From contig NZ_WPNZ01000002.1 in NCBI RefSeq assembly GCF_009755605.1, forward strand, positions 172,184 through 236,183: a stretch of DNA of 64,000 bases, read 5' to 3'. The first letter of the stretch is position 1; every line of letters starts with the position of its first letter. A program made the translations under genes and the position numbers. Of this stretch, positions 46,135 through 54,490 are shown one piece after another. Origin of the DNA: Streptomyces typhae. GTDB taxonomy: Bacteria > Actinomycetota > Actinomycetes > Streptomycetales > Streptomycetaceae. Under the pieces are notes generated by a model that saw only the letters and a program-made list of their open reading frames with translations, made no database searches and was not told the DNA's origin.

Positions 46135-46986
46135 ATGTACCCGGCCCTCTTCACCACCCCCGGCGTCCGCCAGTTCGCCGAGGAGATCGACGCCGAACGC
46201 CAGCGGCAGCTGACCAAGTTCGGCGAGCAGCACCACCCCGACATCGAACCGCGGGACATCCCGGTCGTCACACACCACTACTACGCCAGCCGCGCCGACA
46301 TCTGGAAGCAGGTCAACGCCGAGCGGGCCACGCCGAGCACGGGCGGCCGGTGCGCGGCCTGCCCGGGTAGCGCGAGCGGGCCGCACACCCACACGGCGTG
46401 GGACGGGGTCCTCCTGGAAGAGGTCTACGAGGCGCTCGCCGAGTCCGAACCCGCCAAGCTGCGCGCCGAGCTCGTCCAGGTCGCCGCCGTGTGTGCCGCG
46501 TGGATCGCCGACATCGACAGCCGCACAGCCGCCGAGGAGCAGCCCGCCGCCGGCCAAGTCTCCGCCCCGCTCCCGCCCGAGCTGGTCTCCGCGATCCTCC
46601 GCGACCCCGACAGCCCGTACTACCCGTCCCAGATCACCGTGGTCTGCGACCACTGCGGCGCCGAGGACACGAGCGACTACATGGTCCGCGAGGACATGAC
46701 CCCCACGGAGCGCCTCGGCGTCGCCCGCAAGCACCTCGTCACCAAGGGCTGGGAGCACGACGCCAAGGTCGGGGACGACTTCTGCCCGGTGCACGCCTCG
46801 ACGAGCGCGGCTGAGTGCGCGGCGTGCCGCACGGCGTTCGATCCGGCGGACTCCCGGCACGACGGCCGGGCCCGGTACGGCCTGACCGACCACTGCCGCC
46901 GCTGCGTCGACCGCTGCCATGAGGGCGGCGCGGAACACGTGTGCTTGATCTGCGACCCGGCACGCTACGGAGGCCAGGGATCATGA
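46135..46986 (+). CDS. MazG-like NTP pyrophosphohydrolase with zinc ribbons
   Basis: 283 residues. FAEEIDAERQRQLTKFGEQ and DGVLLEEVYEALAESEPAKL then AELVQVAAVCAAWIADID give the E-x2-E ... E-x2-D helices of all-alpha NTP-PPases. The C-terminal ~110 residues have C-x2-C pairs (VCDHCGAED, CAACRTAF, CRRCVDRC, CLICDP). It may clean dNTP pools or lower (p)ppGpp; inferred. Confidence 0.68.
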   Translation: MYPALFTTPGVRQFAEEIDAERQRQLTKFGEQHHPDIEPRDIPVVTHHYYASRADIWKQVNAERATPSTGGRCAACPGSASGPHTHTAWDGVLLEEVYEALAESEPAKLRAELVQVAAVCAAWIADIDSRTAAEEQPAAGQVSAPLPPELVSAILRDPDSPYYPSQITVVCDHCGAEDTSDYMVREDMTPTERLGVARKHLVTKGWEHDAKVGDDFCPVHASTSAAECAACRTAFDPADSRHDGRARYGLTDHCRRCVDRCHEGGAEHVCLICDPARYGGQGS

Positions 46987-47648
46987 CTATCCCCAGGGAC
47001 GACCTCACTGGGCGCACCTTCGGCTCCTGGGCGGTCCTGGAGTTCTCGCACCGAGCGGCCAACAGAGCGGCCCTCTGGTCCTGTCGCTGCGCCTGCGGCG
47101 CCGAGAAGGCAGTCCGCGGCACCGACCTCACCCGCGGGAGGAGCACACGCTGCCCCGACTGCGTCAAGGTCGCGACTGGCGCCCATGGCCGGAAGCTGTA
47201 CAAGGTCTGGCACAACATCCGCCAGCGGTGTGAGAACCCGGAGCATCGTGACTGGAGCCGCTACGGCGGCCGCGGCATACGGGTCTGCGAGCGGTGGCAG
47301 CAGTTCGTGAACTTCCACGCGGACATGGCGCCCGCGTACCGGGCCGGTCTCACGGTCGAACGGACCGACAACGACGGCCCGTACTCCCCGGACAACTGCC
47401 GCTGGGCGACGCGCACAGAGCAGAGCCGCAACAGGCGCAACAGCCAGTTCGCAACCCTCTACGGCCGCACGGCGCCCGTCGCTGAATGGGCCGAGCTGCT
47501 CGGCTTGGAGGCGGGAGTGATCCGCGACCGGCTGAACAAGCTGGGCTGGCCTGTTGAGCGGGCTCTGACCACTGGCGCCAACCCGAACGTGCTGGCCTGC
47601 CTCGCCAAGTCGACCGACGCCGGCCACCGCTGCCCGGTCTGTGCGTGA
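46983..47648 (+). CDS. HNH/AP2-type endonuclease
   Basis: 221 residues. WSCRCACGAEKAV ... CPDC is a zinc module, then KVWHNIRQRCENP, WSRYGGRGIRVCERWQQF, LTVERTDNDGPYSPDNCRWA and TEQSRNRRNS form the homing-endonuclease-like HNH core. A C-terminal HTH (VAEWAELLGLEAGVIRDRL) resembles NUMOD1. A free-standing homing nuclease is likely. Confidence 0.8.
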   Translation: MTIPRDDLTGRTFGSWAVLEFSHRAANRAALWSCRCACGAEKAVRGTDLTRGRSTRCPDCVKVATGAHGRKLYKVWHNIRQRCENPEHRDWSRYGGRGIRVCERWQQFVNFHADMAPAYRAGLTVERTDNDGPYSPDNCRWATRTEQSRNRRNSQFATLYGRTAPVAEWAELLGLEAGVIRDRLNKLGWPVERALTTGANPNVLACLAKSTDAGHRCPVCA

Positions 47649-47686
47649 CCGCGGCCACCGACCCGACACCACGAAGGAGCACCACC

Positions 47687-48157
47687 GTGTCCGACCGCCC
47701 GTATACCGACGCCGACCTCCGCGCCGAAGCCGCCCGCCAGCACGCCACGCTCACCGACGACCCCGACTTCATGGGCGTTGGCGAGCAGATGGAGGACGCC
47801 TGGGTGCCCTCCGTCGAGACGACCGAGGACGGCAGCGCCCGCACCTGGAAGGACCTCCTCGTCACCCCGGACGAGACCGGCGACGACGAGGACTACACCG
47901 CGTTCGACGAGGCACGGCGGAAGATCCTCGCGCCGATCGAGGGCGCGGCGGACGTGTCCGAGTGGGCCGTCAACCTCGGCGCCGACGGCCTGGAACCCGC
48001 CGGGCACACCATTCAGCTCGGCGCGAAGGGCCCCGCCGTCGAGGACACGGACCAGCCGTTCGTGCGGCTGCACTTCGCCTTCCACCCCGACGCGACCGCC
48101 GCCGAGCGAGACCGCTTCGTCATGGAGCTGAGCAAGGTCGTGCTTCGCAACCTCTGA
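47687..48157 (+). CDS. hypothetical phage protein
   Basis: 156 residues, acidic, soluble. A central acidic block (TPDETGDDEDYTAFDEAR) and a beta-rich C-terminus (FVRLHFAFHPDATAAERDRF). GTG at 47687 follows AAGGAG. No family recognised. Confidence 0.65.
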   Translation: MSDRPYTDADLRAEAARQHATLTDDPDFMGVGEQMEDAWVPSVETTEDGSARTWKDLLVTPDETGDDEDYTAFDEARRKILAPIEGAADVSEWAVNLGADGLEPAGHTIQLGAKGPAVEDTDQPFVRLHFAFHPDATAAERDRFVMELSKVVLRNL

Positions 48158-48233
48158 CCCGCAGGACGGCCGCCCGCAGGGAGCGCGGGCGGCCGTCACC
48201 ACCCAGCACACCACACCAGCCCTGGAGAAGCCC

Positions 48234-49289
48234 ATGTCTGCTCACGCAACGTCTGACAGTGTCCGTGACGATCTGCTGCACGCGATCGACTTCAACCTCT
48301 GCATCGGCCCGCTCGGGTACGAGTCGCCGGAGGCGCTGCTCGCCGCCTACGACGCGTCCCGGGCCGCCGCGCCGCCCGAGCCCGCGGTGTCCGACGCGGC
48401 GCGCCGCACCCGGTACGGCAGGGCCATCGTCGACGGCGGCGGTTGCACCGACCTGCCTGCCGTCACCACGGCCGTGATAGCGGTGGCCGACGCCGAGCAG
48501 GCCGACCGCCCCACCTGGCCAGCCGCTCTCCGTGAGGCGGCCCGCCTCGTCGGCGAGTACACCGGCAACACGTCCGACGCCTCGGCCCGGATGCTCGGCC
48601 GCCTCGCCGACGGCACGCCCCGCCCGAACGACCCGACGCCCGTGAACCCGGCGGCGCCCGCCGACTGGGACCTCCGCGACCGCATCACCCGCGCGCTCGA
48701 CGAGTGCCGCTCGCTGATCCCGACCGCGCAGGCCGACGCGGTGCTGGCCGTCCTCCCCGCACCCGCCGACCGGGCCGCCGATACGCCGCCCCCTGCGCTC
48801 ACCGAGGAGGGTCGCCTGCGGGCGCGGGTCCAGGTACTCGAAGAGGACGCCGAACGCGATCAGGGCCTGGCCAAGGTCGGGGCGCGGTGCATGCGCGAGG
48901 GGCACCAAGGGCTGATCGAGACGGGGCGTGCCGTCGTTGAGGGCCACCGCTTCGCCCTGTCCGTGAGGCTCGGGCTCGGGACCGACGCCTCGTGGGATTC
49001 GATCTACGAGCAGGTCGCGGAGCTGCGCCGCATGGCCGACGAGGCGCAGCAGACCCAGCCTGCCGTCGGCACCGTCGAGGCGGACCCGGCGCGCATCGAC
49101 CGACTGCGCCCCGAGTTCACCGAGCACTCCAGCGTGGAGGCGATCGATACCCAGCTTCGCCGGGCCCGCTCGCAGGAACGCCGCTGGCATATCCGGACTG
49201 AGTGGCTTATCAGCCTGCGACAGGCCCGGATCGCTCAGAAGGAGAACGGCGAGTGGCCCGCCGCGCAGCAGAACGGCGCCCGGCCATGA
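48234..49289 (+). CDS. large hypothetical phage protein
   Basis: 351 residues with two unrelated-looking helical halves: RYGRAIVDGGGCTDLPAVTT ... WPAALREAARLVGEY and a coiled second half (EEGRLRARVQVLEEDAERDQ, AELRRMADEAQQTQ, DTQLRRARSQERRW). Similar low-complexity proteins occur in streptomycete phage operons. Function unknown. Confidence 0.62.
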   Translation: MSAHATSDSVRDDLLHAIDFNLCIGPLGYESPEALLAAYDASRAAAPPEPAVSDAARRTRYGRAIVDGGGCTDLPAVTTAVIAVADAEQADRPTWPAALREAARLVGEYTGNTSDASARMLGRLADGTPRPNDPTPVNPAAPADWDLRDRITRALDECRSLIPTAQADAVLAVLPAPADRAADTPPPALTEEGRLRARVQVLEEDAERDQGLAKVGARCMREGHQGLIETGRAVVEGHRFALSVRLGLGTDASWDSIYEQVAELRRMADEAQQTQPAVGTVEADPARIDRLRPEFTEHSSVEAIDTQLRRARSQERRWHIRTEWLISLRQARIAQKENGEWPAAQQNGARP

Positions 49290-49471
49290 CCGCCCGCCGG
49301 TGCGTGCGCGGGCACTTCATCCCCACCACCGCCCCCACCAACGCCTGCCGCTGCGTGCTCATACCGGGCTACCTCCGCCGCCACCACTTCAGCGGCGACA
49401 CGGCAGGGCAAGGGCGCGGCATCTACGAGAAGGGCGTCGTCACGACTTGGGCCCACAGGAGCTACCTGTGA
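49286..49471 (+). CDS. small hypothetical phage protein
   Basis: 61 residues, Cys/His containing (RCVRGH ... NACRCVLI ... RRHH), a possible metal site. Start ATG 49286 overlaps the previous stop. Confidence 0.58.
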   Translation: MTARRCVRGHFIPTTAPTNACRCVLIPGYLRRHHFSGDTAGQGRGIYEKGVVTTWAHRSYL

Positions 49472-49713
49472 TCGAAGCCCTCGATGTCCTTTTCGCCGCA
49501 TTCATCTGGTGGCTGATCGCGGCCGCCGTCGTACTCACCATCGCTCTCTACGCCCTCGCCGCCGTCGTCGCGTGCGCCTGGCATGCCGTCACGCGGCGCC
49601 ACACGGGCCCCTCCTGGGCCCGCGGACCCCTCCATGCCCGAATCCTCGCCCGACGCCTCACACGGCCCGCACACGGCCACACAGCCAACATCACACCCCG
49701 GGAGACCTCGTGA
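49468..49713 (+). CDS. small membrane protein
   Basis: 81 residues with one long or two short membrane helices (VLFAAFIWWLIAAAVVLTIA, then LYALAAVVACA) and an Arg/His-rich cytoplasmic tail. Unknown function. Confidence 0.62.
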   Translation: MIEALDVLFAAFIWWLIAAAVVLTIALYALAAVVACAWHAVTRRHTGPSWARGPLHARILARRLTRPAHGHTANITPRETS

Positions 49714-50054
49714 CGCCCACCGACGAACTCCGCACCGCCGCCGCGACACTCCGCAGCAACGCCGAAGCCGCTCACCGCGCCTCCCCTGGCCCATGGACGA
49801 TCACGGAGGAGCGAGTCATCCGCTGCGCCGACGGCATGATCGTCGCCGATCGGAGCAGTACCGAGCACCCCGCCGAGCACGCAGATCTGCCCTTCATCGC
49901 CGCGATGGACCCCACCGTCGGCCTCGCCCTCGCCGACTGGCTGGAGGAAGCAGCGCGCCAGGAGGCCTACACCCGCGCCGAGTTCGGCCACCGCGGCGGC
50001 GCCGGTGTCCACGCACTCGCCATCGCCCGCGCGATCAACGGGAGCCAGCCATGA
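49710..50054 (+). CDS. hypothetical phage protein
   Basis: 114 residues. Pattern ELRTAAATLRSNAEAAHRA, PGPWTITEERVIRCADGMIV then FIAAMDPTVGLALADWLEE is typical of a streptomycete phage family seen in many genomes, function unknown. GTG at 49710. Confidence 0.65.
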   Translation: MTPTDELRTAAATLRSNAEAAHRASPGPWTITEERVIRCADGMIVADRSSTEHPAEHADLPFIAAMDPTVGLALADWLEEAARQEAYTRAEFGHRGGAGVHALAIARAINGSQP

Positions 50055-50455
50055 CCCCCAGCCGCGCCGCCCTCGCCTACTACACCGGCGCCTGCGCCCT
50101 CCTCGCCACCACCGCGACCATCTACCTCACCCCCTACTGGCCCGCCGCCGCCATCCCCCTCTACGCAGCCGGAGTCTGCCTCTGGTGCGGCTACCGCGAA
50201 ACCGCCCTCGCCCGCCACGCCCGCGTCGACGCCCAACGCGCCGAGCTGGCGGCCCGGCCGGCGCCGTGCTGCCTGCTCTGGCAGATGTCCGACGGCGGCG
50301 ACCACGGCGCCGACTGCACCCTCGGACCCGGCCTCGTCGCAGAAATCCACCAAGGCTGGACCGAGATCAACAGCGCCTGCTGCCTGACCTCGTGGCAGAC
50401 CCGCGGCACCACCCACGACACGGCGCACTGCACCAGAACGGACCAGACCGCATGA
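50051..50455 (+). CDS. membrane protein with Cys-rich C-terminus
   Basis: 134 residues: two membrane helices (ALAYYTGACALLATTATIYL, AAAIPLYAAGVCLWCGY) then CCLLWQMSDGGDHGADC ... CCLTSWQTRG. The C-terminal Cys/His pattern could bind metal. ATG at 50051 overlaps the previous stop. Confidence 0.62.
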   Translation: MTPSRAALAYYTGACALLATTATIYLTPYWPAAAIPLYAAGVCLWCGYRETALARHARVDAQRAELAARPAPCCLLWQMSDGGDHGADCTLGPGLVAEIHQGWTEINSACCLTSWQTRGTTHDTAHCTRTDQTA

Positions 50456-50622
50456 CCGGCCCGTCGTCCGCGCCCCGGGGCGAGCACACCCCACACACCG
50501 GGGCCACCTGGGAGCAGCAACTGGCCCGCGTCGAGTAGCTCGTCGACGACGACGCCCCCACACCCCGCCCGAACCGCGCAACTCGGCGCGCCCTCGCGCG
50601 CGCAGCACGGAGGAAGAAGTGA
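50452..50622 (+). pseudogene. small operon gene interrupted by one in-frame amber codon
   Basis: The frame starts ATG at 50452 (4-base overlap with the previous stop) and would end TGA at 50620-50622, overlapping the next GTG as GTGA. A TAG at 50536-50538 (codon 29) splits a 55-sense-codon frame. Upstream reads TWEQQLARVE, downstream LVDDDAPTPRPNRATRRALA, both like one short phage protein. The intact operon spacing shows the frame was recently functional; readthrough, mutation or sequencing error are all possible. Confidence 0.75.
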
Positions 50623-51101
50623 CCGAACAACCCGCATCCACCGCACCCCTCGCCGCAGGCCTGCCCCACGTCCAAGGCCGCTGCCCTGCCTGCGGCGCCG
50701 CTGGACTGTTCCTCGGCAACGGCGGGTACATCACCTGCTCCGTCATCGACTGTCCGCAGCCAGACGCGGCCACGGAAGTCCTCGCCGACTTCTGGGAAGC
50801 ACGCCAGCATGGCGCGTTCACGTTCTGCCCGCAGAGCGTCGGGCACGTGACGATGGCCGCGTTCGCCAAGAAGATCACCGAGAAGGTGACCGCAGTCGCG
50901 CAGCGAGCGGAAGCCGTGCGCTATGCCAACGAGCAGAAGCAGCGCGCCGAGCGGGCCGGGGCTGCCGTCGAGCGCGGGCGCGCCTACGCCCACGAACTCC
51001 GCCACAAGGACGCCATGGGTCTCCTCGCCGCCCTCGACACGGCGCCTGGCCCGGCATCGAGCCGAGCGACCGAGCCCACCACCCAGCACAAGGAGCCGTG
51101 A
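50619..51101 (+). CDS. zinc-ribbon phage protein (DUF6085-like)
   Basis: 160 residues. N-terminal C-x2-C pairs (GRCPACGAAGLF, ITCSVIDCPQP) form a zinc ribbon, then FCPQSVGHVTMAAF and a long helix (VAQRAEAVRYANEQKQRAER). Such proteins are frequent in Streptomyces phages; function unknown. GTG at 50619. Confidence 0.68.
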   Translation: MTEQPASTAPLAAGLPHVQGRCPACGAAGLFLGNGGYITCSVIDCPQPDAATEVLADFWEARQHGAFTFCPQSVGHVTMAAFAKKITEKVTAVAQRAEAVRYANEQKQRAERAGAAVERGRAYAHELRHKDAMGLLAALDTAPGPASSRATEPTTQHKEP

Positions 51102-51388
51102 CCATGGACCGCAACCAGCGCCGCGCCCGAGCGATCGGCATGCGGAAGACCAACCCCCTCCCTCACCTCCGTACCACCCCCGCATCACCCGGGACCGTCT
51201 ACTTCATCGAGTCCCGCCCTCACCCCCACGCCCCCTGGGAGCGCGCCAGCAGCAGTACGGCCACGTGGGAGGAGAAGCCCGAGGCACTCCGGCGGCTCAC
51301 CGCCCGCCGTGAGACGCAGCCGTCTTGGGAGCACCGGCTGATGGAACGGATCACCACCGTCACCGAACAGCCCGCCGCGGAGAAGTGA
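51098..51388 (+). CDS. small hypothetical phage protein
   Basis: 96 residues, basic N-terminus (NQRRARAIGMRK), then VYFIESRPHPHAPWERASSS. No family recognised. GTG at 51098. Confidence 0.58.
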   Translation: MTMDRNQRRARAIGMRKTNPLPHLRTTPASPGTVYFIESRPHPHAPWERASSSTATWEEKPEALRRLTARRETQPSWEHRLMERITTVTEQPAAEK

Positions 51389-51422
51389 CCGCGAAGTTCT
51401 GCGAACAGGCATGACCGAGGTA

Positions 51423-51451
51423 TTGACCCCATACGTCCCCGGGCGCAGCCT
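51423..51451 (+). promoter_or_regulatory. promoter region with ACCCCATACG operator-like half
   Basis: TTGACC (51423-51428) overlaps ACCCCATACG, which is shared with the palindrome at 53537-53554; a -10-like TGTACC lies about 17 bp on. Probably drives the 51479 gene. Confidence 0.5.
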
Positions 51452-51478
51452 GTACCCCCCATGCAACGGGGAGGCGCC

Positions 51479-51691
51479 ATGGCAGAGGAACGCCGTCTGG
51501 GACTGGCCAGCGAGAAGCCGACGTCCCGGTCACGGGTCGTCGCCCGCGACGAGGCTGACGGAGGGCAGACGATCATCGTGGTGAAGCGTGATGCGGAAAC
51601 CGACCGGATGTCCGACGCGGAGATTCTGGCGAAGGCCGACAAGTACCTGCGCAACCGCCGCCACCTGCGAGCGGTGGACGACGCGGAGTAG
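51479..51691 (+). CDS. small hypothetical protein, last gene of early operon
   Basis: 70 residues. SRSRVVARDEADGGQTIIVV then MSDAEILAKADKYLRNRRHL. ATG at 51479 follows GGGGAGG; an ATG at 51461 is also in frame. A strong terminator follows. Confidence 0.65.
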   Translation: MAEERRLGLASEKPTSRSRVVARDEADGGQTIIVVKRDAETDRMSDAEILAKADKYLRNRRHLRAVDDAE

Positions 51692-51697
51692 GCCAGC

Positions 51698-51723
51698 GAG
51701 CCCCGGGCACCACCCCGGGGCTC
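51698..51723. terminator. strong hairpin terminator of the early operon
   Basis: GAGCCCCGGG (51698-51707) and CCCGGGGCTC (51714-51723) pair perfectly with a 6-base loop, 7 bases after the last stop. Confidence 0.8.
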
Positions 51724-51920
51724 AGTCGTCGGCCCTCCAGGCGCAACGCCACGACCAGCGTAGGGCCGTCAGCAGTCGGAGACTCCCTGCGGCTGGGGAG
51801 ATCAGCAGGATCTGGCGTCGATCCGGGCAGCACGCGGCCCGCCGTTCCCCACGGGACCAGCGGGCCGAGACGTGAGTGCCCCCCCTCACGGTGACGCACC
51901 ACGACCGTACGTCGGCTTGA

Positions 51921-52136
51921 TCAGTGCGTCCAGACCTCGGGGCCGCCCCCGCGCCACTCGATCATCTGCGAGCGCACCACGTCCATCTCGTCCCAGCCCT
52001 GGAGCCCGGCCTGCTGGAGCAGCGCGGCGATGTCGCGCGCGGAGTAGGCGAGGCCGAGGATCGTCCCGTCCGCGCGGATGCGCCGGCCGCCGTCCTCGTC
52101 GGGCGGATAGATCACGACGGGTGCACTGGAGACCAT
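51921..52136 (-). CDS. small hypothetical phage protein
   Basis: 71 residues. VVIYPPDEDGGRRIRADGTI then LGLAYSARDIAALLQQAGL. Leftward cluster, last gene. No family recognised. Confidence 0.6.
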   Translation of the reverse strand: MVSSAPVVIYPPDEDGGRRIRADGTILGLAYSARDIAALLQQAGLQGWDEMDVVRSQMIEWRGGGPEVWTH

Positions 52137-52159
52137 GCCCCCAGCGTGCGGCAGGCGGC

Positions 52160-52489
52160 TCAGTCCAGCACGCCGAGCTCGGTGTCCGGCCGGCAGTGCG
52201 GGCACGCCTCCACGCCCTCGGCCAGCGCCCGCCGCGCCTCCTCCATCACGGCGGCGCGGGTGTGCTTGCCCGCGGTGGGGCAGTCGCCGACGTGAACGTA
52301 GATCGGCGGCCGTCCCGCGGCACCCTCGATCAGCCAGTCCGGGGGCGGCGGCCGGCGCGCGAGGCCGCGGGCCCGTTCGGCTTCCTGCCGCTCGGCGGTC
52401 GCGATCGCTTCGTCGAGGCGGTGTACCCACATGGCGTGCCAGGTCCGCAGGGTGCGGAGGCGGGGCAGGTCAGGGGGTAGATCGGACAC
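52160..52489 (-). CDS. hypothetical phage protein with zinc-like motif
   Basis: 109 residues. RTLRTWHAMWVHRLDEAIAT, then VHVGDCPTAGKHTRAAV and ACPHCRPD, a candidate C-x6-H..C-x2-C zinc site. GTG at 52489 lacks a clear ribosome site. Confidence 0.6.
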   Translation of the reverse strand: MSDLPPDLPRLRTLRTWHAMWVHRLDEAIATAERQEAERARGLARRPPPPDWLIEGAAGRPPIYVHVGDCPTAGKHTRAAVMEEARRALAEGVEACPHCRPDTELGVLD

Positions 52490-52581
52490 AGGTTCGATTC
52501 TAGGTGCACCGAGCGACGGGGGCCGGAGGTGGGGCACAGGCGTACGATTCTGTTGAATCGCGAACAGACAGGAACGCCGCT

Positions 52582-52758
52582 ATGAGCACGCCCGCCCCTG
52601 AGGTCACCTACGAGCCCCCGATCACCGGGGCCGGACCCTGCGCGACGGCGCAGTGCGAGCGGCAGGCACAGAAGTACGGCCCGGCGAACGGGCGCCCGTC
52701 GAGCCCGCTGTGCAACGTCTGCCTCGCCAAGGTCAAGCGCGACGGCGCGGGCACGTAG
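52582..52758 (+). CDS. small zinc-knuckle protein
   Basis: 58 residues. C-x4-C (PCATAQCERQ) and C-x2-C (LCNVCLAK). ATG at 52582 follows AGGAACG. Rightward between two leftward genes. Confidence 0.6.
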   Translation: MSTPAPEVTYEPPITGAGPCATAQCERQAQKYGPANGRPSSPLCNVCLAKVKRDGAGT

Positions 52759-52773
52759 CCGCGCGCCGTTGAG

Positions 52774-53208
52774 CTACGGCCGCCACTCCTCGCGATAGCC
52801 CGGCCGGTCCGCGTAGGGCAGCGCGAGCAGACGCAGGGTCGGGCAGGGGAAGACCTGTTCGACTTCCCCGTTGTCGCACGTGGTGCACGCCCAGCCGTTG
52901 AGTGCGTGTTCGGCGAGGATCCGCCTCTTGGCGTCGATCTCGCGCAGCACCCGCGCCGGGCCCCAGGTCGCGATGTGTTCCGCCGCCGCGCGACCGTCGA
53001 GTACGGCCGCCCGCTCGCCACTGTCGCCGTCGATACGCGACACCCGGGCGACCGCCCGGCAGGTCGGTTCGCTCCGGACGCTGTACTGCCCCACGTCCGA
53101 GTCCTGAGTGACGTACCACTCGACGTCTCCGAGCGTCACCATGGCAGCTCGCGCCGCCTCCGTGTCGACGTCGAGCTGCTCGCCGAGCCACCGCACGAGA
53201 TCATCCAT
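52774..53208 (-). CDS. DUF6221 family protein
   Basis: 144 residues. DDLVRWLGEQLDVDTEAARA, HIATWGPARVLREIDAKRRI, CTTCDNGEVE and PCPTLRLLALPYADRPGYRE match DUF6221 closely. Widespread in Streptomyces and their phages; function unknown. Its start overlaps the next leftward gene's stop by 8 bases. Confidence 0.82.
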   Translation of the reverse strand: MDDLVRWLGEQLDVDTEAARAAMVTLGDVEWYVTQDSDVGQYSVRSEPTCRAVARVSRIDGDSGERAAVLDGRAAAEHIATWGPARVLREIDAKRRILAEHALNGWACTTCDNGEVEQVFPCPTLRLLALPYADRPGYREEWRP

Positions 53209-53509
53209 CCTGCGCCCCCTTACGCGGCCGATTCTTCCCAGACCCTGAATAGCCAGCCTCGATGTCCTGCACCGTCCGCAGGGACACGCCGAGCCGCGCC
53301 GCGATCTTCCGGTACGAAACCGGAGGCTCCTGGGCTCGCATGTCCAGCACGACCTGGCGCCGCTGCTCCCGCCACCGTTTCGCCCTCGCCTCCTGATCCG
53401 CCAGAACTTCGCTGATCGCTCTGGCGCGGGACTCCGGGTCGGCGATCGCCTCCACCTCGTCCATGGCTTCGATCACGCGTTGAGCCTCCTCGGTCACACC
53501 CGGCCTCAT
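53201..53509 (-). CDS. HTH protein next to a palindromic operator
   Basis: 102 residues from ATG 53509. ARAKRWREQRRQVVLDMRAQ then the HTH VSYRKIAARLGVSLRTVQDIEAG-like segment near the C-terminus. A perfect 8-bp palindrome lies upstream, so autoregulation is likely. A further upstream ATG (53551) would overlap the palindrome. Confidence 0.7.
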   Translation of the reverse strand: MRPGVTEEAQRVIEAMDEVEAIADPESRARAISEVLADQEARAKRWREQRRQVVLDMRAQEPPVSYRKIAARLGVSLRTVQDIEAGYSGSGKNRPRKGAQDG

Positions 53510-53536
53510 CTCTTCGGGCGGGCCGCTTGCCTTGAG

Positions 53537-53554
53537 CGTATGGGACCCCATACG
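53537..53554. promoter_or_regulatory. palindromic operator CGTATGGG-AC-CCCATACG
   Basis: Perfect 8-bp inverted repeat with a 2-bp centre in the divergent gap of the HTH gene and the 53660 operon. Its right arm recurs at 51424-51434. Confidence 0.75.
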
Positions 53555-53589
53555 GTCGTGTGAAGCAGCCCGCGCTGCTGACGCAAGAA

Positions 53590-53629
53590 GGCCCCGGCCC
53601 GGCGCTGGAACGCCATAAGGGCCGGGGCC
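53590..53629 (+). terminator. leader hairpin before the 53660 operon
   Basis: GGCCCCGGCCC (53590-53600) pairs perfectly with GGGCCGGGGCC (53619-53629); an inner GGCG/CGCC also pairs. It lies between the operator and the ATG at 53660, so it may attenuate the spread-gene operon. Confidence 0.6.
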
Positions 53630-53659
53630 GCCCACCTTCAACTCCACGAAGAGGCAGGC

Positions 53660-53968
53660 ATGCCCGAGCGTACCGATCAGCCCCCTGAACAGCCCACCCC
53701 CGCGCTCCCCGCGCCCTCCTACGCCGCGCAGGTCCTCACCACCGCGGCCGCCGAGCTGGAACGCATGGGACGCACCAGCCTCGTCACCGAGGGCGCCCTC
53801 CGCCGCGCGATCACCGTCGCCGTCGCCACCCGCCTCCACCAGCTCCCCACCACCGTCGCCGACGAGGCCGCGCGCCGAGCGTGGGCCGCGATCCCGCCCG
53901 GCGTGGACGGCAACACCGGCCGCGTCCAGGCCGCGGTCCTGCGCGGCACCGCACGGAGGCTCGGATGA
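53660..53968 (+). CDS. small phage protein, first of the spread-gene operon
   Basis: 102 residues. AQVLTTAAAELERMGRTSLV then RAITVAVATRLHQLPTTVAD. Unknown function; ATG at 53660 after GAGGCAGG. Confidence 0.62.
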   Translation: MPERTDQPPEQPTPALPAPSYAAQVLTTAAAELERMGRTSLVTEGALRRAITVAVATRLHQLPTTVADEAARRAWAAIPPGVDGNTGRVQAAVLRGTARRLG

Positions 53969-54138
53969 GCGAGCCCACCGCAGCCGAGCGCGTCGCCGCA
54001 CTCCACGCCGAGGGCGCCGCCGACTACGCCCACGCCCACGACCCGGATGTTCAAGCCGCCGCCCGCGACCAGCTCGCCCTCGCCCGCACCCACGGCAACG
54101 AGCAGGCCGGTGCCCAGACCGGGGGCGGCGCCCAGTGA
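53965..54138 (+). CDS. small hypothetical protein
   Basis: 57 residues, helical (AAERVAALHAEGAADYAHA). ATGA overlap with the previous gene. Unknown function. Confidence 0.58.
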   Translation: MSEPTAAERVAALHAEGAADYAHAHDPDVQAAARDQLALARTHGNEQAGAQTGGGAQ

Positions 54139-54425
54139 CCGACTACGCCGCCCTCTCCGAAGCGCTCCTCGCCGCCGCTGACGCCATGCACCGCGACATG
54201 ACCCTCGACGCCGACCGCGCCCTCCGCCACGCCATCTACGGCGAGCCGGACGCGGCCCCCGAAGAGGACACGGACGCGGCCGCCCTGCACCTCGAAGCGC
54301 TCACCGCAATCGCCGAGCTCTGCACCGTCCAGCCCGAGCAGGTCGCCGGCCTCCCACACGGCCGCGCGCAGATCGCCGCCCGCATCGCTTCCAGCCGCGC
54401 CGCCGTCCAAGCGCACCGCGACTGA
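54135..54425 (+). CDS. small hypothetical protein
   Basis: 96 residues, helical and acidic (LSEALLAAADAMHRDMTLDA ... LEALTAIAELCTVQPEQV). GTG at 54135. Unknown function. Confidence 0.6.
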   Translation: MTDYAALSEALLAAADAMHRDMTLDADRALRHAIYGEPDAAPEEDTDAAALHLEALTAIAELCTVQPEQVAGLPHGRAQIAARIASSRAAVQAHRD

Positions 54426-54490
54426 CCCCGACCGGCCGGGCCCGTCACCACCCCCGGGCGGGCCCGGCCTCCCCTTCCTGGAGCCACACC

